Source: Sinotaia quadrata
Lineage: Eukaryota > Mollusca > Gastropoda > Architaenioglossa > Viviparidae
DNA length: 64,000 bases
Assembly (NCBI GenBank): GCA_028829895.1
Contig: CM054177.1
Span: 38,532,564-38,596,563, forward strand
Direction of reading: 5' to 3'
Under the pieces are notes generated by a model that saw nothing but the letters and a program-made list of their open reading frames with translations, did no database searches and had not been told where the DNA came from. The stretch's first letter is position 1, and every line of letters begins with the position of its first letter. Positions 24,441-35,879 of this stretch are shown one piece after another. Position numbers and translations under genes: made by a program.

Positions 24441-24748
24441 CTTGAGAGTGGGGTGGGGGTATGATCAAAGCGGTTGGCATATCTGTAAGTTATAGTAACT
24501 ATAAATTTGAACGGTGACATGCAATATTAATAAAACTCACCTACCATACAACTATCTAACATGTTTATATTGCATTGAATGCTATAACCATATGATTGCA
24601 TTGGTGTCTTATTTTGTTTTAGCGTAGTTCTTTGGCGTTTCTCGGAATTACACTTGTAGTATTGGGTTACACATAGAGCTATAGTTTAAATCTTATTTAC
24701 TGTGTGAGTTGTGTCGGAGAGATTAGAGGCAGATTCTTTAAATTACAA

Positions 24749-24750
<2 letters not shown>

Positions 24751-24817
<67 letters not shown>
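24751..24817. repeat. (TC)n(AC)n compound microsatellite
   Basis: About 45 bases of TC followed by about 20 bases of AC. Confidence 0.97.
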
Positions 24818-24829
24818 AACAAAACATCT

Positions 24830-25115
24830 TTAATTCACAGAGAGAATCACACCACGATCTTCTTGGGCGAGATTTTAGTCTCTGCACAATCACTTATTTC
24901 CATTCACTGTTATTCTATCTATAATTTACTTGTTTATGGACTTCAAGCATAACAATATAACTAAGTATGAAAAAATCATATAATTAAATGCGTGAATTAT
25001 AATATGTTACGATATACAAGTCACACACACACATTTACCCCAGAGCGAGAATCGAACCACGATCCTAATAAGCCGTCGCTTACTTCCATTTACTGTTATT
25101 CACTCAATAATAAGC
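24830..25115 (-). mobile_element. Two related tRNA-like SINE-type copies on the minus strand
   Basis: At 25035-25100 the minus strand reads GGATCGTGGTTCGATTCTCG, containing an exact GGTTCGATTC B-box core. A diverged copy at 24835-24915 has GATCGTGGTGTGATTCTC. Both are followed on the plus strand by ACTTATTTCCATTCACTGTT-like sequence, and each has an AC-rich tract on its left. A third, weaker relative of the CACTTACTGTTA tail lies near 25255. I infer tRNA-derived retroposons; the A box is not clear. Confidence 0.4.
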
Positions 25116-25279
25116 ATGCATACCGACTTAAAATTAAAATTAATTAAAACAGAACTAAATGTATGTATTACAAAGCATTTATACGGCATATAAAATACAC
25201 TTGAATCACGCACATATTGAGCGAGCAGTTAATCTCCGTGCCATTTCCTGCTTCACTTACTGTTAATAAGTATTATAAA

Positions 25280-27235
25280 ATATACACTCTGACACTTATG
25301 ACTTTATATTGTGAATTTATTTCCTGTAACTTTTTTCTTGTGACTATATTTCCTATGACTTCCTGTGACTTTTTCCCGTGACATTTTTTCCGCTCACCGT
25401 TGATAAGAAGCGACTCCATACACAACTGTCTTGTTTTAGGTTAGAGAAAAAATATGAGGGAATTTTAGAGATAGATTTTGTTTTGTTGTTTTTAGAGAAA
25501 TGTTACGGTTAGGATTAGCTGTAAATAAAAAAAACCAAATGTAAATATATTCTAAAACTTTTTTACTTTTATTCCTGATTTAGGTTTTGTTTCTGCTAAA
25601 TTTTGTGTTTTAATAACTTAAATATTGCTGTAAAAATAGCATCGAGTAACACTTTGCATCTAAATGTTTGTCATATGACTTCTGTCCTTCAATATACGTA
25701 TAATGACCCCCTTGTTTTTTAAACACGACAATTGTGTTTGGAGCTGTTGGGTCTACCGTACACACCTTTGTGTACATAAATGTGTGCAGTGTTGATTTGA
25801 TGGAAGTACAAAAGAATGCGTAGCGATTCACTAACACTGCTAAGAAGAAAAAAATGTTTGCACAACAATCGCCAGTCAGTAGTAAAGATAGGTACTGTTG
25901 TTCTCACGTGTACGAGTGTAGGCGAGGAGGAAGGATTAACTTTTGATATAAGCCGCCTGGCTGTTAGGAAGACGACAGGGGTCCGGGGTGTTTGGAAACC
26001 CACTATAAACCGTTAAGATGAGAACAATAGGGATGGTCTCTGAGTTGACAAAAGAAAGCCCATTATCTCCTCTACGACAGAGTTGAGGGGAAATTAGCCT
26101 CTCCACGTGACAAAAGGGGCAGTGCAATTCGAATGAAAACTTTTAATTACTATTCGTGCAAAACTGACACAAGAAAGTTCGTAGCACCTATATCTATGAT
26201 AGTGCTAAATGTTGATAGTCAAATAATTTGGCTAAGAGAAAAAAGATAGAAAGGAGTATTTTATTTTTCTTTCATTTTTGTGCGAGTCAAAACCCACAAG
26301 GAGAAGTATTTTATTTTTCTATAAAATAAATCAATTTTCTTTTCATTCACAATGCTCTATATCTTTTCTATTTCACTTTTAAACTAACAATATAAATATT
26401 ACCCTAAATACTACCACATATTTTTGAATAACCATATGGACTGCAAAAAATAACACACATTGTCATTTCTTTTTGTAGTGAAATTAAATCTTATGTTTCC
26501 ACATAAGTTACTCTATTGCATCAGGTACTGTAAATACACAGTCTTGAGACCAATACTGTTAGTGTTCATAGTTGTAATGGATTTGAAGAAGTAAAGAAAT
26601 ATTCATTGCATCTTTGCACAAAGTTGTGTTTCCAATCATCCTAAACTTGAACTGAATTGAAAGTTTTCTTTTTACTTTTGGATGAAATAATACTTGCTGC
26701 ACACCCTTACTCTAAATTACATTTGAAATAAATATATATGTATATACATGTACATAAGTTATATTACTACAGTACTAGTTTTTGCAGCTAATTTAAAGAA
26801 AACGTTTAGCTTTCATAAATGTATAAATCAATTATAGCCTAGTGATCCATAGAGCAAATTAAAAAATATAAGATTTAAAAAGTTTCTTTGTGACCAGTGG
26901 AGATACAGCCACTTTAAAATGATAATTATTGTTTTAATTTCTCATGTAGGCATATATTATTACTAGCTCTCATGTATCTTTTAAGTTTTAGCTTATTCAA
27001 TGTGCATATGTAAGATTTGAAATGCTGAACTTGGCAATTTTGCTAGTGAATTCTGTTGTTTAGTGTGAAATTTTGTAATATTCTATTATTACCAATTTCT
27101 TATAATCATAATACTGTAGTATGGAACACTGAAATATATTCCAAATTAAATTATTACTTATTTGTATATTGCTGGATATCCTTTACATTAAAATACATTA
27201 TATCTGTACCTCATCTCTCATTAAAGTCACTAGCC
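25280..27235. other. Mostly unique sequence, GC-richer at 25780-26130
   Basis: The 25780-26130 part is GC-richer with several CpG dinucleotides and overlapping open frames on both strands (26127-25936 -, 26003-25719 -, 25816-26016 +). None is recognised and none has a splice context I can defend. The remainder is AT-rich with nothing seen. Confidence 0.4.
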
Positions 27236-27237
27236 TA

Positions 27238-27395
27238 ATAATAGTCTCATAATCCAATATGTGTCAGTTCTACTATTAAGAAAATATTTCATATGTATTT
27301 GCAACATTACATATTATTAATAGTCTTATAATCCAATCAGTGTCAGTTCTATTATTAAGAAAATATTTCATATGTATTCACAACATTACTGATTT
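27238..27395. repeat. Tandem duplication, about 79-bp unit
   Basis: Two copies of TAATAGTCTCATAATCCAAT, then GTGTCAGTTCTACTATTAAG and AAAATATTTCATATGTATT. Confidence 0.9.
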
Positions 27396-27942
27396 TTAAT
27401 AGTGGATCAGTGAGTGAGATTCTAAAGTGTTGTATACAACACAAGCTGAAAACATAATGGATTTGTCACTTTAGTGCTACTTTATTTGCTTCATACAATG
27501 CAAAAATCTTATTATTTATGTTTTATTTTTTTATTAGTGTATTTAACTATTAACTGAATAACTGAATATAAGGTAGTTGTCTTATTTCAGGTTATCTATT
27601 ATATGTCTGGTAGTATGTTCTATTATTTTTTAACAACTTTCCTAATCCATGATCATTTTGTAGCTATATAAGCTGTATTAACTGTATATAATATTGCCCT
27701 GTAACTTTCAGTTATACATTATGAACATGTTAACTATCATTATCACTATTCAAACAGTTTTGTTAAATGGAAACAGTAAATATTCAGTTTTTCTATTGAC
27801 ATATCTTTCTTCAGTTTCTTGGGCTTCAGTATTATTACTACTATTAGAAATTATTATATTTACATAGCAGTAATAATCACACTCCTGCTAATATAAACAT
27901 AGCAGAGTGTGTTTTTTTCAAGACCTGGAAATATATTAGAGC
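27396..27942. other. Unique AT-rich spacer
   Basis: Nothing recognised. Confidence 0.6.
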
Positions 27943-28225
27943 TTAATAACTGAGTAGTGCATCTTACAAGCTGAATGATATTTATATATCTATAATAATA
28001 ATCAAATCCATCATTTCACAGTAAAATGAATGATGGAATGTATTATTATGGTGCAGAAATGGATTTACAACATACATGTATAACAACTGAGTAGTGCATT
28101 TTACAAGCTGAATGATATTTATAAATTTATGACAATGTATAACAAGTCAAATCCATCAGTACACAGTTAAATGAATGGTGGAATGTATTATTATGATGCA
28201 GAAATTGATTTACAAACATGCATGT
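27943..28225. repeat. Tandem duplication, about 140-bp unit
   Basis: Two copies starting AACTGAGTAGTGCAT and containing TTACAAGCTGAATGATATTT and GGAATGTATTATTATG. Confidence 0.92.
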
Positions 28226-30000
28226 ATAAATTAGAATTAATTACAAAGAAGTGGGATAGCTATTCTTGTTGGTAAGAACATATTATCTTGAAAGGAATTT
28301 TGAATATTACTCAAGTCTCTCACTATCCTCCTTGTAAAAGTCAATATTTAATAAAAGTGTTGCATAGAAATTAATTATTTTTTCCAAATAAATACCAGTT
28401 GGGAGTGTATTTCAGAGGCAAGTAATATCCACTAGGAAAAATGTCAACTGCTGTAAACAAGATTTCAGAGTACCAAATGGGTCTGACTTAATGAAATCTG
28501 CAGTGTTAAAATTATACTAATATTAATATACAGGTATTATGTATAAATCTGAAAAATATTTCAAAGTATCACATGGTTTAATTTTGTTTTGAATAGTAGT
28601 TTTACTTCTACTGTTCTAGTGCTTTCACAATTCTTGGAAATAACTTGTATTACAAGAGTATTAATTAGATAAACATATAAAAAAATAAATAGTTAATGTT
28701 ACATTTAATTCTATTGTTCATATGATGTTGATTTATAAAATCTATTTCCACAACTTATTTAATCAATAATTTTGCAAAATCTATATAGCTAATGGTGATT
28801 TCAAGAAAATAAACTCTGAAAATTATGCAAATAATCCTCTACTGATTTCTATGCAGACTTTTTAATGTAACAGTTTATTCGTTTTTGAAAATACAATAAT
28901 TGTTAAAATTTAAACCAAACAATTAATTTGCTCTTTGTTGTTTACATGCATAACTAATATAGGCTGTCATTGTACATTGAGATCGAGTTCAGAATAAAAT
29001 ACTTAAATAATGCTTCTTAAACTGTGTAGCTTTTTCCTTTGAGAAATTAAATATCATTATTAATATCAAATTTAAGTAAGCCTTTAGCCTTTAATTTAGT
29101 TTATAGTTTGTGCAACCTACTTACACTTACAGTACTAGACAATCGTAAGCCGCCATTTTGAAAAAAATCAGTTCTTCGATTGAGCGAGTTTAAGCAATAT
29201 TCTAATCTTTAAACCATAAAAGCGGCATTCTATTTGTTTATAATAGATGTAAAAGTAATTTCTTAACCTAGAGAAAGGCCACTAGAATCGTTAATTTAAG
29301 CCAGTTTGTAAAAAATAAAAATATACATTTTGGTCTCATAAACAGTGATACAGGAAAAGGGAAGCAATCCAATTTAACGTGTTCGAGTCGAGTTACAAAA
29401 AATATGTTTTAAAATTATTTTAAAGTGTATGGAGATTCTAATTTGATTATTATGACTTTAATATACACATTATATCAGCCAGTTTCAGTTTTACCTTTCC
29501 AGAGCATTCTTTTCACTTCCATATTGTGTTTAATTAGGTACGTAGTGTGACCATAAAATCGTTGTCAACAGGGTACTCTAACCTCACGATTAATTAAATG
29601 TAGAAATAAACTGAATTTAGTAAAATTAATCAGTTATATCGATGAAAGACATTCTTTTCTAAACGAAGACATTTAGGAAGTATATAGTATACACGCAAAC
29701 TACATAGTTACAACCACTTTTTCAACGGTCTACATAACTCTGGATTTTAAGCATATCAATAATGTTCGAAGTATACAACCTTCAAAATCGCACCCGAATT
29801 TCGATGAAAACTCACAGGAAAAACTATTAAAATATGAAATTTAGTGGTTTATGTCAAAGATAAAAACTATGAGAGAAAAATGGCAAAATTAAGCTTTATT
29901 TATATGAATGAACAATCTGAAACTTAGGCAGACCAAGAGGCGGTCTGCCTATTGCTGTAGGTCGACATAAGTCTGGTTTTTAAACTTATTTGGTCCGCTT
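28226..30000. other. Unique AT-rich sequence
   Basis: No gene recognised. A small perfect hairpin, AGGCAGACC/GGTCTGCCT, sits at 29926-29950. A short TATATA-flanked duplication (AACTTGACTGTTGAACTT) follows at 30046-30105. Confidence 0.6.
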
Positions 30001-30143
30001 AAGTCTGGGAATAGGGTTTTATATATATATATATATCTCTGTATGTTAACTTGACTGTTGAACTTGATTATATATATCTGTATTTTAACTTGACTGTTGA
30101 ACTTCATTTTATATATATATATATAACTGATATTTTCTATTCC

Positions 30144-30357
30144 TTTAGTAAGAAGTTTCCAACTGCAGAAGTATTGTATGACAGTAAAATGTCTGTCTTA
30201 TTATTATTGTGGAAGGCAGAAAACTTTTACTATACCTGTATAATCCGCCCAAAGAGAGACGAGTGGTGTCCCCTGGGCGAATTATTAATAAACATAAATT
30301 CAGATTTCTCTATCACTTTTAATTAGTTATGGATGATTAATAATAATCATCATCATA
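30144..30357 (+). mobile_element. Interspersed repeat, copy A (copy B at 51614)
   Basis: Shares with 51614-51807 the blocks TTTAGTAAG, TATGACAGTAAA, GAGACGAGTGGTGTCCCCTG, a TTAATAAACATAAATT-type block and AATTAGTTATGG. Copy A keeps CpG where copy B has TG, as expected from CpG decay. Two copies 21 kb apart with unrelated flanks indicate a dispersed, probably non-autonomous element of unknown family. Confidence 0.7.
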
Positions 30358-30488
30358 ATCAGTAACAGTGTATTATGCAACAGTATAGTGCATTAATGGA
30401 GTGTAATGTGTGTAGTTCACCGCTTGGAGTGTAATGTCCTATTAGTGTAATGCATAGCGTGGAGTGTGATCATTGTCATGTGTTATAG

Positions 30489-30563
30489 CAGTGGTCCCCA
30501 ACCCCCGGGCCGCGGACCGGTACCGGTCTGTGGATCAAATGGTACCGGGCCGCCCAATTTTAT
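30489..30563 (+). mobile_element. hAT-type transposon terminus
   Basis: Starts CAGTGGTCCCCAACCCCCGG and continues with CCGCGGACCGGTACCGG and GGTACCGGGCCGC, a terminal pattern I know from hAT superfamily elements in many animals. I found no matching inverted end within the next few kilobases, so this is a one-ended or truncated copy. A long TC microsatellite follows at once. Confidence 0.7.
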
Positions 30564-30574
30564 TTACTGTGGTG

Positions 30575-30576
<2 letters not shown>

Positions 30577-30628
<52 letters not shown>
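30577..30628. repeat. (TC)n microsatellite
   Basis: About 50 bases of uninterrupted TC inside or next to the hAT-like end. It produces the SLSLSL and RERERE open frames, which are not genes. Confidence 0.97.
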
Positions 30629-30633
<5 letters not shown>

Positions 30634-30808
30634 ATATATATCGGGTTTGTGCGACTTTCCATGGACGAGACAGCCTGAGCATTCATTCTCCCAGTTGGTG
30701 CACGATCAATTGTCTTTGCTTTAAAAGAATTCGAGCGCTGCTTCCCAACCACACCAACACACTTCGCTTCGGACCACCGACGAACGCACTCCATCCGGGA
30801 GGAGAGTC

Positions 30809-31490
30809 ATGTCAAAGCGCCACACCAGACAAGCCAGCACCAAGCCTCAGCCCTTTTCAGGGCTGGCAAAAACGCCACTACTGCCCACTCCACCAAGTGA
30901 CATTTTACGTGATTCTGAGCCAGTCACAGAAGATGCGGATGGCTCTTTCTGTTTCACAAACGAGCGCATAGCCCAGCTGAGACAGATACGGCAAAAAGAG
31001 GCTTGAAGAGGTGAAAACATTAAGAAGTTCACAAGGAGAAGACTGGACAAAATACTGCTGTGAAATCGGCATACCAACCGAAAATGGGGGCATACGAAAA
31101 GTTACCCTTCACCTTCACACTAGAAACTGAAAACGTTGAACTAAAAAATGCGTTGACCCTCTTCCACACAAAAACGGAAGATGAACTTACCGCTAGACAA
31201 CAATCCATCTTAAACCGCAATAGGTCTCCACAAGATTTTAAACAAGCACCTGACAAGACAACCGGAAAAAACTATATCAACAGACTGTGTAACACAGACA
31301 GACATCATCTGGAAAATAACGCCAACAACAAAAACACGCTCTTCACAAACGGAAAAGGAGGAAACAACGCGAAAACTCACACAGGAAGACGGCACAACTC
31401 AAACAGTCTTTGAAGGAAAAAGCCACGTTTCCACCCAAACTCTACAAGCCACTACAAGAGAAAGTGGAATAAACACCAACATACGGCCAA
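30809..31490 (+). pseudogene. Decayed coding-like stretch, probable mobile-element remnant
   Basis: GC-richer, A/C-rich sequence with open frames that succeed one another in different phases: 30809-31006, a short open piece near 30970-31120, 31060-31413, then another frame reaching about 31493. The first begins at an ATG after a leader rich in ACC and CCA. Composition and breaks suggest a frameshifted protein of a retroelement or DNA transposon, perhaps linked to the hAT-like end at 30489. I recognise no domain or catalytic motif. It could also be an unrelated pseudogene. Confidence 0.35.
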
Positions 31491-31609
31491 AGTGAATTCA
31501 ACTCAAACAGCAAAACAAGAAATCAAACAGGCATTCTCGCAAACTCCAAAACCCACAACAGATACTAAGGAAACTCAGACTACAAGCTCTATCAGCAAAG
31601 AAAAAGAAA

Positions 31610-31708
31610 TAGCGGCATTAGCTGCCCGTACTTATCATCATATAGAGGCATTAGCTGCCCGTACTTGTCATATAGCGGCATTAGCTGCCCGTACTTATCA
31701 TATAGCGG
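31610..31708. repeat. 30-bp tandem repeat, about three and a half copies
   Basis: Units of GCGGCATTAGCTGCCCGTAC with TTATCATATA. Confidence 0.92.
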
Positions 31709-31739
31709 CATTATCTCCTTCACCAAACCACACGCGGCG

Positions 31740-32140
31740 CTGGGTCCAAGACGATTTATAATTTATGAAGTAAATAAAGGGACTAACCTCTCTGCCTCAT
31801 TGTGATTGGTCAATAGCCATTTTGAAATAAGTATACGTTGTACTCTACGACAGTCATATGAAGCAGCTCAGATTATATTTATCACTCACATTAATTCACG
31901 TTCATTAATACAGGCATTTTTGCTAATTACTGTCACAGTAGAGACTACTCTAATGGAGTCATTGTTGGGTTGGTTGCCATCTTCAGTTCAACCTATATAA
32001 GCCACAAGTGTCTTTTATAAAATTAATGCAATGCTTGTAATATTATATTCATTATATCAATTTTTAACGAATCGTACACGCTTTTTTATTTACTGTGTTT
32101 AATCTCTTTTCATATCCCAATAAAAAGACAATAACATTTT
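31740..32140 (+). other. Unique spacer with LTR-like signals
   Basis: Contains ATTGGTCAAT (CCAAT-type, about 31803), TATATAA at 31994-32000 and AATAAA near 32120 in LTR-like order, downstream of the coding-like remnant. No second copy was found in the window, so an LTR is only a possibility. Frame 31806-32000 is unrecognised. Confidence 0.2.
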
Positions 32141-32394
32141 CTTTAAATCCTTGACCTTTGCATTGATGTTCAAATGTTCTATGACACTGCTAGTTTTGTG
32201 GATTGAATAACTGTTATGAATGACTTTCACGAAAGTCCTAACGTTTTAAATGCAAAAATCACAAACAGTTCATTTTACTTCATTTTCACAATGCACTAAA
32301 TGTAAAATTCTAAACCATATGCACATTTGTGAGTGTGCATTATTTTTGTAATTAATGGTAAGAACTGAAGCACGCTCCATTATTCTGTATGTTG

Positions 32395-32652
32395 ATATGA
32401 TCTTACCATTTGAAACTTGTAAAGTGTTCGTTACATGAATCTTGTCATTTGAAACCTGCAAGGTGTTTGTTACTTGAATCTTGTAATTTGAAACTTGTAA
32501 AGTGTTCGTTACTTGAATCTTACCATTTGAAACTTGTAAAGTGTTCGTTACTTGAATCTTACCATTTGAAACTTGTAAAGTGTTCGTTACTTGAATCTTA
32601 CCATTTGAAACTTGTAAAGTGTTCGTTACTTGAATCTTACCATTTGAAACCG
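32395..32652. repeat. 40-bp tandem array, about six copies
   Basis: Units of TTGAATCTTACCATTTGAAA and CTTGTAAAGTGTTCGTTACT. GAATCTTACC falls at 32514, 32554, 32594 and 32634. The open frames on both strands here are repeat translations. Confidence 0.95.
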
Positions 32653-32659
32653 GCAAGCT

Positions 32660-34340
32660 GTTGATCTGGTCAAATAACCTTCATAATATATATGACGCAC
32701 AAAATTTTCATTATGTCAGAAAGAAGGAAGAATTCCGACTTCTTGTTGATTATGCGTACCGCGAGTTTTACGTCCGATTGTGTTTAGACTCATTGCTAGC
32801 TCCCTTATCTATAACGTATCCGGGCAGATCACTCCCTGAGGTGTAGATTATGTTCTCTGCTTTTGTACACTAGCAGGCCTATGTTGGAAGTTATATCACA
32901 TCCTTGTACAGGCCAAGTGTTTACATTTTCAAGGATATCTTATATCTTGCATACTTCTATGCTTTGTGGTTGTACAGCCACCGCATTTTCTTGTACATCG
33001 ACATAAGCTTGTTTGATTTATTTTTACACAACTTTATCCTGTTTGCTTTGAATCTCGGGTGGGCTCTAGACGTCAGTGTTCAGCTCACCACAATACGGCG
33101 ATGCAATAAAACTGTACTAACGTTAAAGCTGTCACCTTCGTTAGTGATGACGTAGGCTGTTGTTTACGACCAAGAATTAATGAGAAAAGAAATTTTTCTG
33201 TTCAGATCTAACGTTTAACCAAGTGTATGATGCTTAAACTTACAGTATAATAATGGTTATTCCTTTTTTATTTGGAAACAATGAATGCACGTAGTGTATC
33301 AAAAATGTCATTTGAACAAGCACAAAAACAACTTAAAATGCATATACAGACTCGTATGCTATTCAGATGCACTAACTCACTTATGTACGATGAAGGCAGA
33401 CCACCTAAAACACCAGCATACGAGAGAACCACTTAACACACTTAACAACTTAGAGCCTTGAAATACATTTTTGACTGGCATAAATTGTACAACTGTCCAG
33501 CGACAGTTAGAACAGTTCGACTTTATAATTAACACTACTGAGGAATGTCCGTGGCGCATACGGATTCAGCCGGTTCAGAATTATTTGAACCCGTTTCAGA
33601 AAGAACTACTGTCGATAGAGTTCGAGTCAGAACAGAAATCTATTAATAACTTTGTGGCAATTAAGACTCGGGATGGGACTTGTTCTACTTTCACGTTTCC
33701 AGCTCGTGTTACAGCAGTGTTTCCAGCTCATAATCTCATGAGTTTTTCGATCAGTGCCAGATAATTTACTTCCAATACTAGGCTTGTTCTGAAGATGACG
33801 TGTGTATTGATTGTTCTTTTGCTTCCCTTTCTTCCAAGGATCGCTTCATTTGACGCAGACGAGATTAAATAAATCAATGAACTGTAGTCGAACATAACAT
33901 GTTTACATTGGCGGATAAGGGAATTCCCCTTCTAGTGACGCAAGTGCTTGACGCAGTACTCTTAAAACGGATAGGACAATAATGCCTTCATATGCAAATA
34001 TATTATCACTATCCGAAGTATTAACTGCTCTTAACTGAGTATAGCTGATAAATAAGATTTTGACACAAGGCATATATTTTTATAGGCTTTACTTTTGACA
34101 CACTTTGACACAAAGAGAAATGCCAAGCACAGTATGCAATATTGTCAGTAAGCAGTCATTTAAAAAGGTCAAGTCACGCTCTCGAGACTGGCAAAGTTGT
34201 CCGGCAAGCGGAGCTGATGAAGTTTGTTGTTATAATTATAATTACATAACGATGGCTTCATTTCCAGTTATATCGACTTGGGTAACTCTTCGCTGTGTAC
34301 AGTGAATGTGAAGGTTGGCATATATAAGTTTTGTCTTAGT
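32660..34340. other. Unique sequence with unrecognised open frames
   Basis: Somewhat CpG-richer than average. Open frames at 32661-32846, 33471-33764 and 34105-34305 on the plus strand are short and carry no recognised domain. GGGAATTCCCC at 33919-33929 matches a kappa-B consensus, but no nearby gene is supported. Confidence 0.4.
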
Positions 34341-34545
34341 ATTGTTTTGTGGCATCTCCCTAAATCAAAGTGGTGTGCATTATACTTGTCTGAGTACTGG
34401 TAGTTATCGTATGTTGTCTAAGAGTGGTGTGCATTATGCTTCTTCAAGTAGTGGTATGGAATAGTATATTGTGTTAAGGCTGGTGTGCATTATATTTCTC
34501 AGTGCTGTTACGCAGAATATATTGTCTTTAAGTTGGCTGCAACAT
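34340..34545. repeat. Degenerate tandem repeat, about 65-bp unit
   Basis: Three units with TGGTGTGCATTATACTT and TATATTGTCTAAG. Confidence 0.75.
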
Positions 34546-34650
34546 ATTTGATTCAATACGGATATGCGATTTTTTAAAAGTTAATGTGCAAAATATCAAT
34601 TTTGTCTCTTTTTACTACGAGAAACAAAGTTGTCTTAAAGTTGGCATATA

Positions 34651-34651
34651 T

Positions 34652-34744
<93 letters not shown>
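34651..34744. repeat. (TG)n microsatellite, about 94 bp
   Basis: Long TG run with two TTTG interruptions. Open frames across it are artefacts. Confidence 0.98.
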
Positions 34745-34746
<2 letters not shown>

Positions 34747-34904
34747 GTGTTTATGTCTGAGAATTGGTATGCAGAAAGATGGTGTATGTTTGATTGAGAG
34801 AGTCCGAGTGCTGGCATCTTTGAAATTCAAAAATCTCTGTGTTGACATGTACGATGCTCATATATCTGAATGTTTGCCTGCATTTTGCTTGTATATCACA
34901 ATAT

Positions 34905-35167
34905 CGGCATGCATGGTGTTTGTATGTTACCGTCTTGGCATGCATGATATTTGTGTGGCACAGAGTTGTCATGCATGGCATTTGTGTGGCACAGTGTTGG
35001 CATGCATGACATTTGTGTGGCACATTGTTGACATACATGATAGTTGCGTGGCACAGTGTTGACATGCTTGACATTTGTGTGGCAGAGTGTTGTCATGCAT
35101 GACATTTGTGTGGCACAGTGTTGGCATGCATGACATTTGTGTGGCACAGTGTTGGCATGCATGATGC
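34905..35167. repeat. 31-bp tandem array, about eight copies
   Basis: Units of GACATTTGTGTGGCACAGTG and TTGGCATGCAT, each with a GCATGC palindrome. Confidence 0.93.
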
Positions 35168-35329
35168 AATCGTATGTCACGATGATGTCACACAGAAAAC
35201 AGAAACTAAGAACTTAGGCATTCTGCATGAAATCCCTGCACGTTGGATGACTGGTGAGTTAGACCATAGGTTTTAAAAGTTTTGTGTGAGGAGTCATGAA
35301 ACAAAAAGTTTAATGTTAATTTAAAACTA

Positions 35330-35815
35330 AAAGAAACACGTATGCTGTAAAGAAAACTAACAGAAACACGTATGCTGTAAAGAAAACTAACAGAAACACG
35401 TCTATTCTAAGTCTAAGGAAACTTAAAGAAAACTAACAGAAACACGTATATTCTAAGTCTAAGAAAACTTAAAGAAACACGTATATTCTAAGTCTAAGAA
35501 AACTTAAAGAAACACGTATATTTTAAGTCTAAGAAAACTAACAGAAACACGTATATTCTAAGTCTAAGGAAACTTAAAGAAACACGTATATTCTAAGAAA
35601 ACTAACAGAAACACGTATATTCTAAGTCTAAGAAAACTAACAGAAACACGTATGTTCTAAGTCTAAGAAAACTAACAGAAACACGTATGTTCTAAGTCTA
35701 AGGAAACTTAAAGAAACACGTATGTTGTAAAGAAAACTAACAGAAACACGTATATTCTAAGTCTAAGAAAACTAACAGAAACACGTATATTCTAAGTCTA
35801 AGGAAACTTAAAGAA
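35330..35815. repeat. Minisatellite, 25-40-bp composite unit
   Basis: Many copies of AAAACTAACAGAAACACGTA followed by TATTCTAAGTCTAAGG, with variants lacking the AACAG or the AAGTCT block. Confidence 0.92.
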
Positions 35816-35879
35816 ACATCTCTACTCAAAACAAAACATACAGAAACGCACACGAATACAAATCGACATGCTAGCATCG

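Noticed and set aside
30466..30794. SLSLSL and RERERE open frames
   Set aside because: Produced by the (TC)n microsatellite.
34586..35074. Cys/Val-rich plus-strand frame and His/Thr-rich minus-strand frames
   Set aside because: Generated by the (TG)n run and the adjoining 31-bp array.
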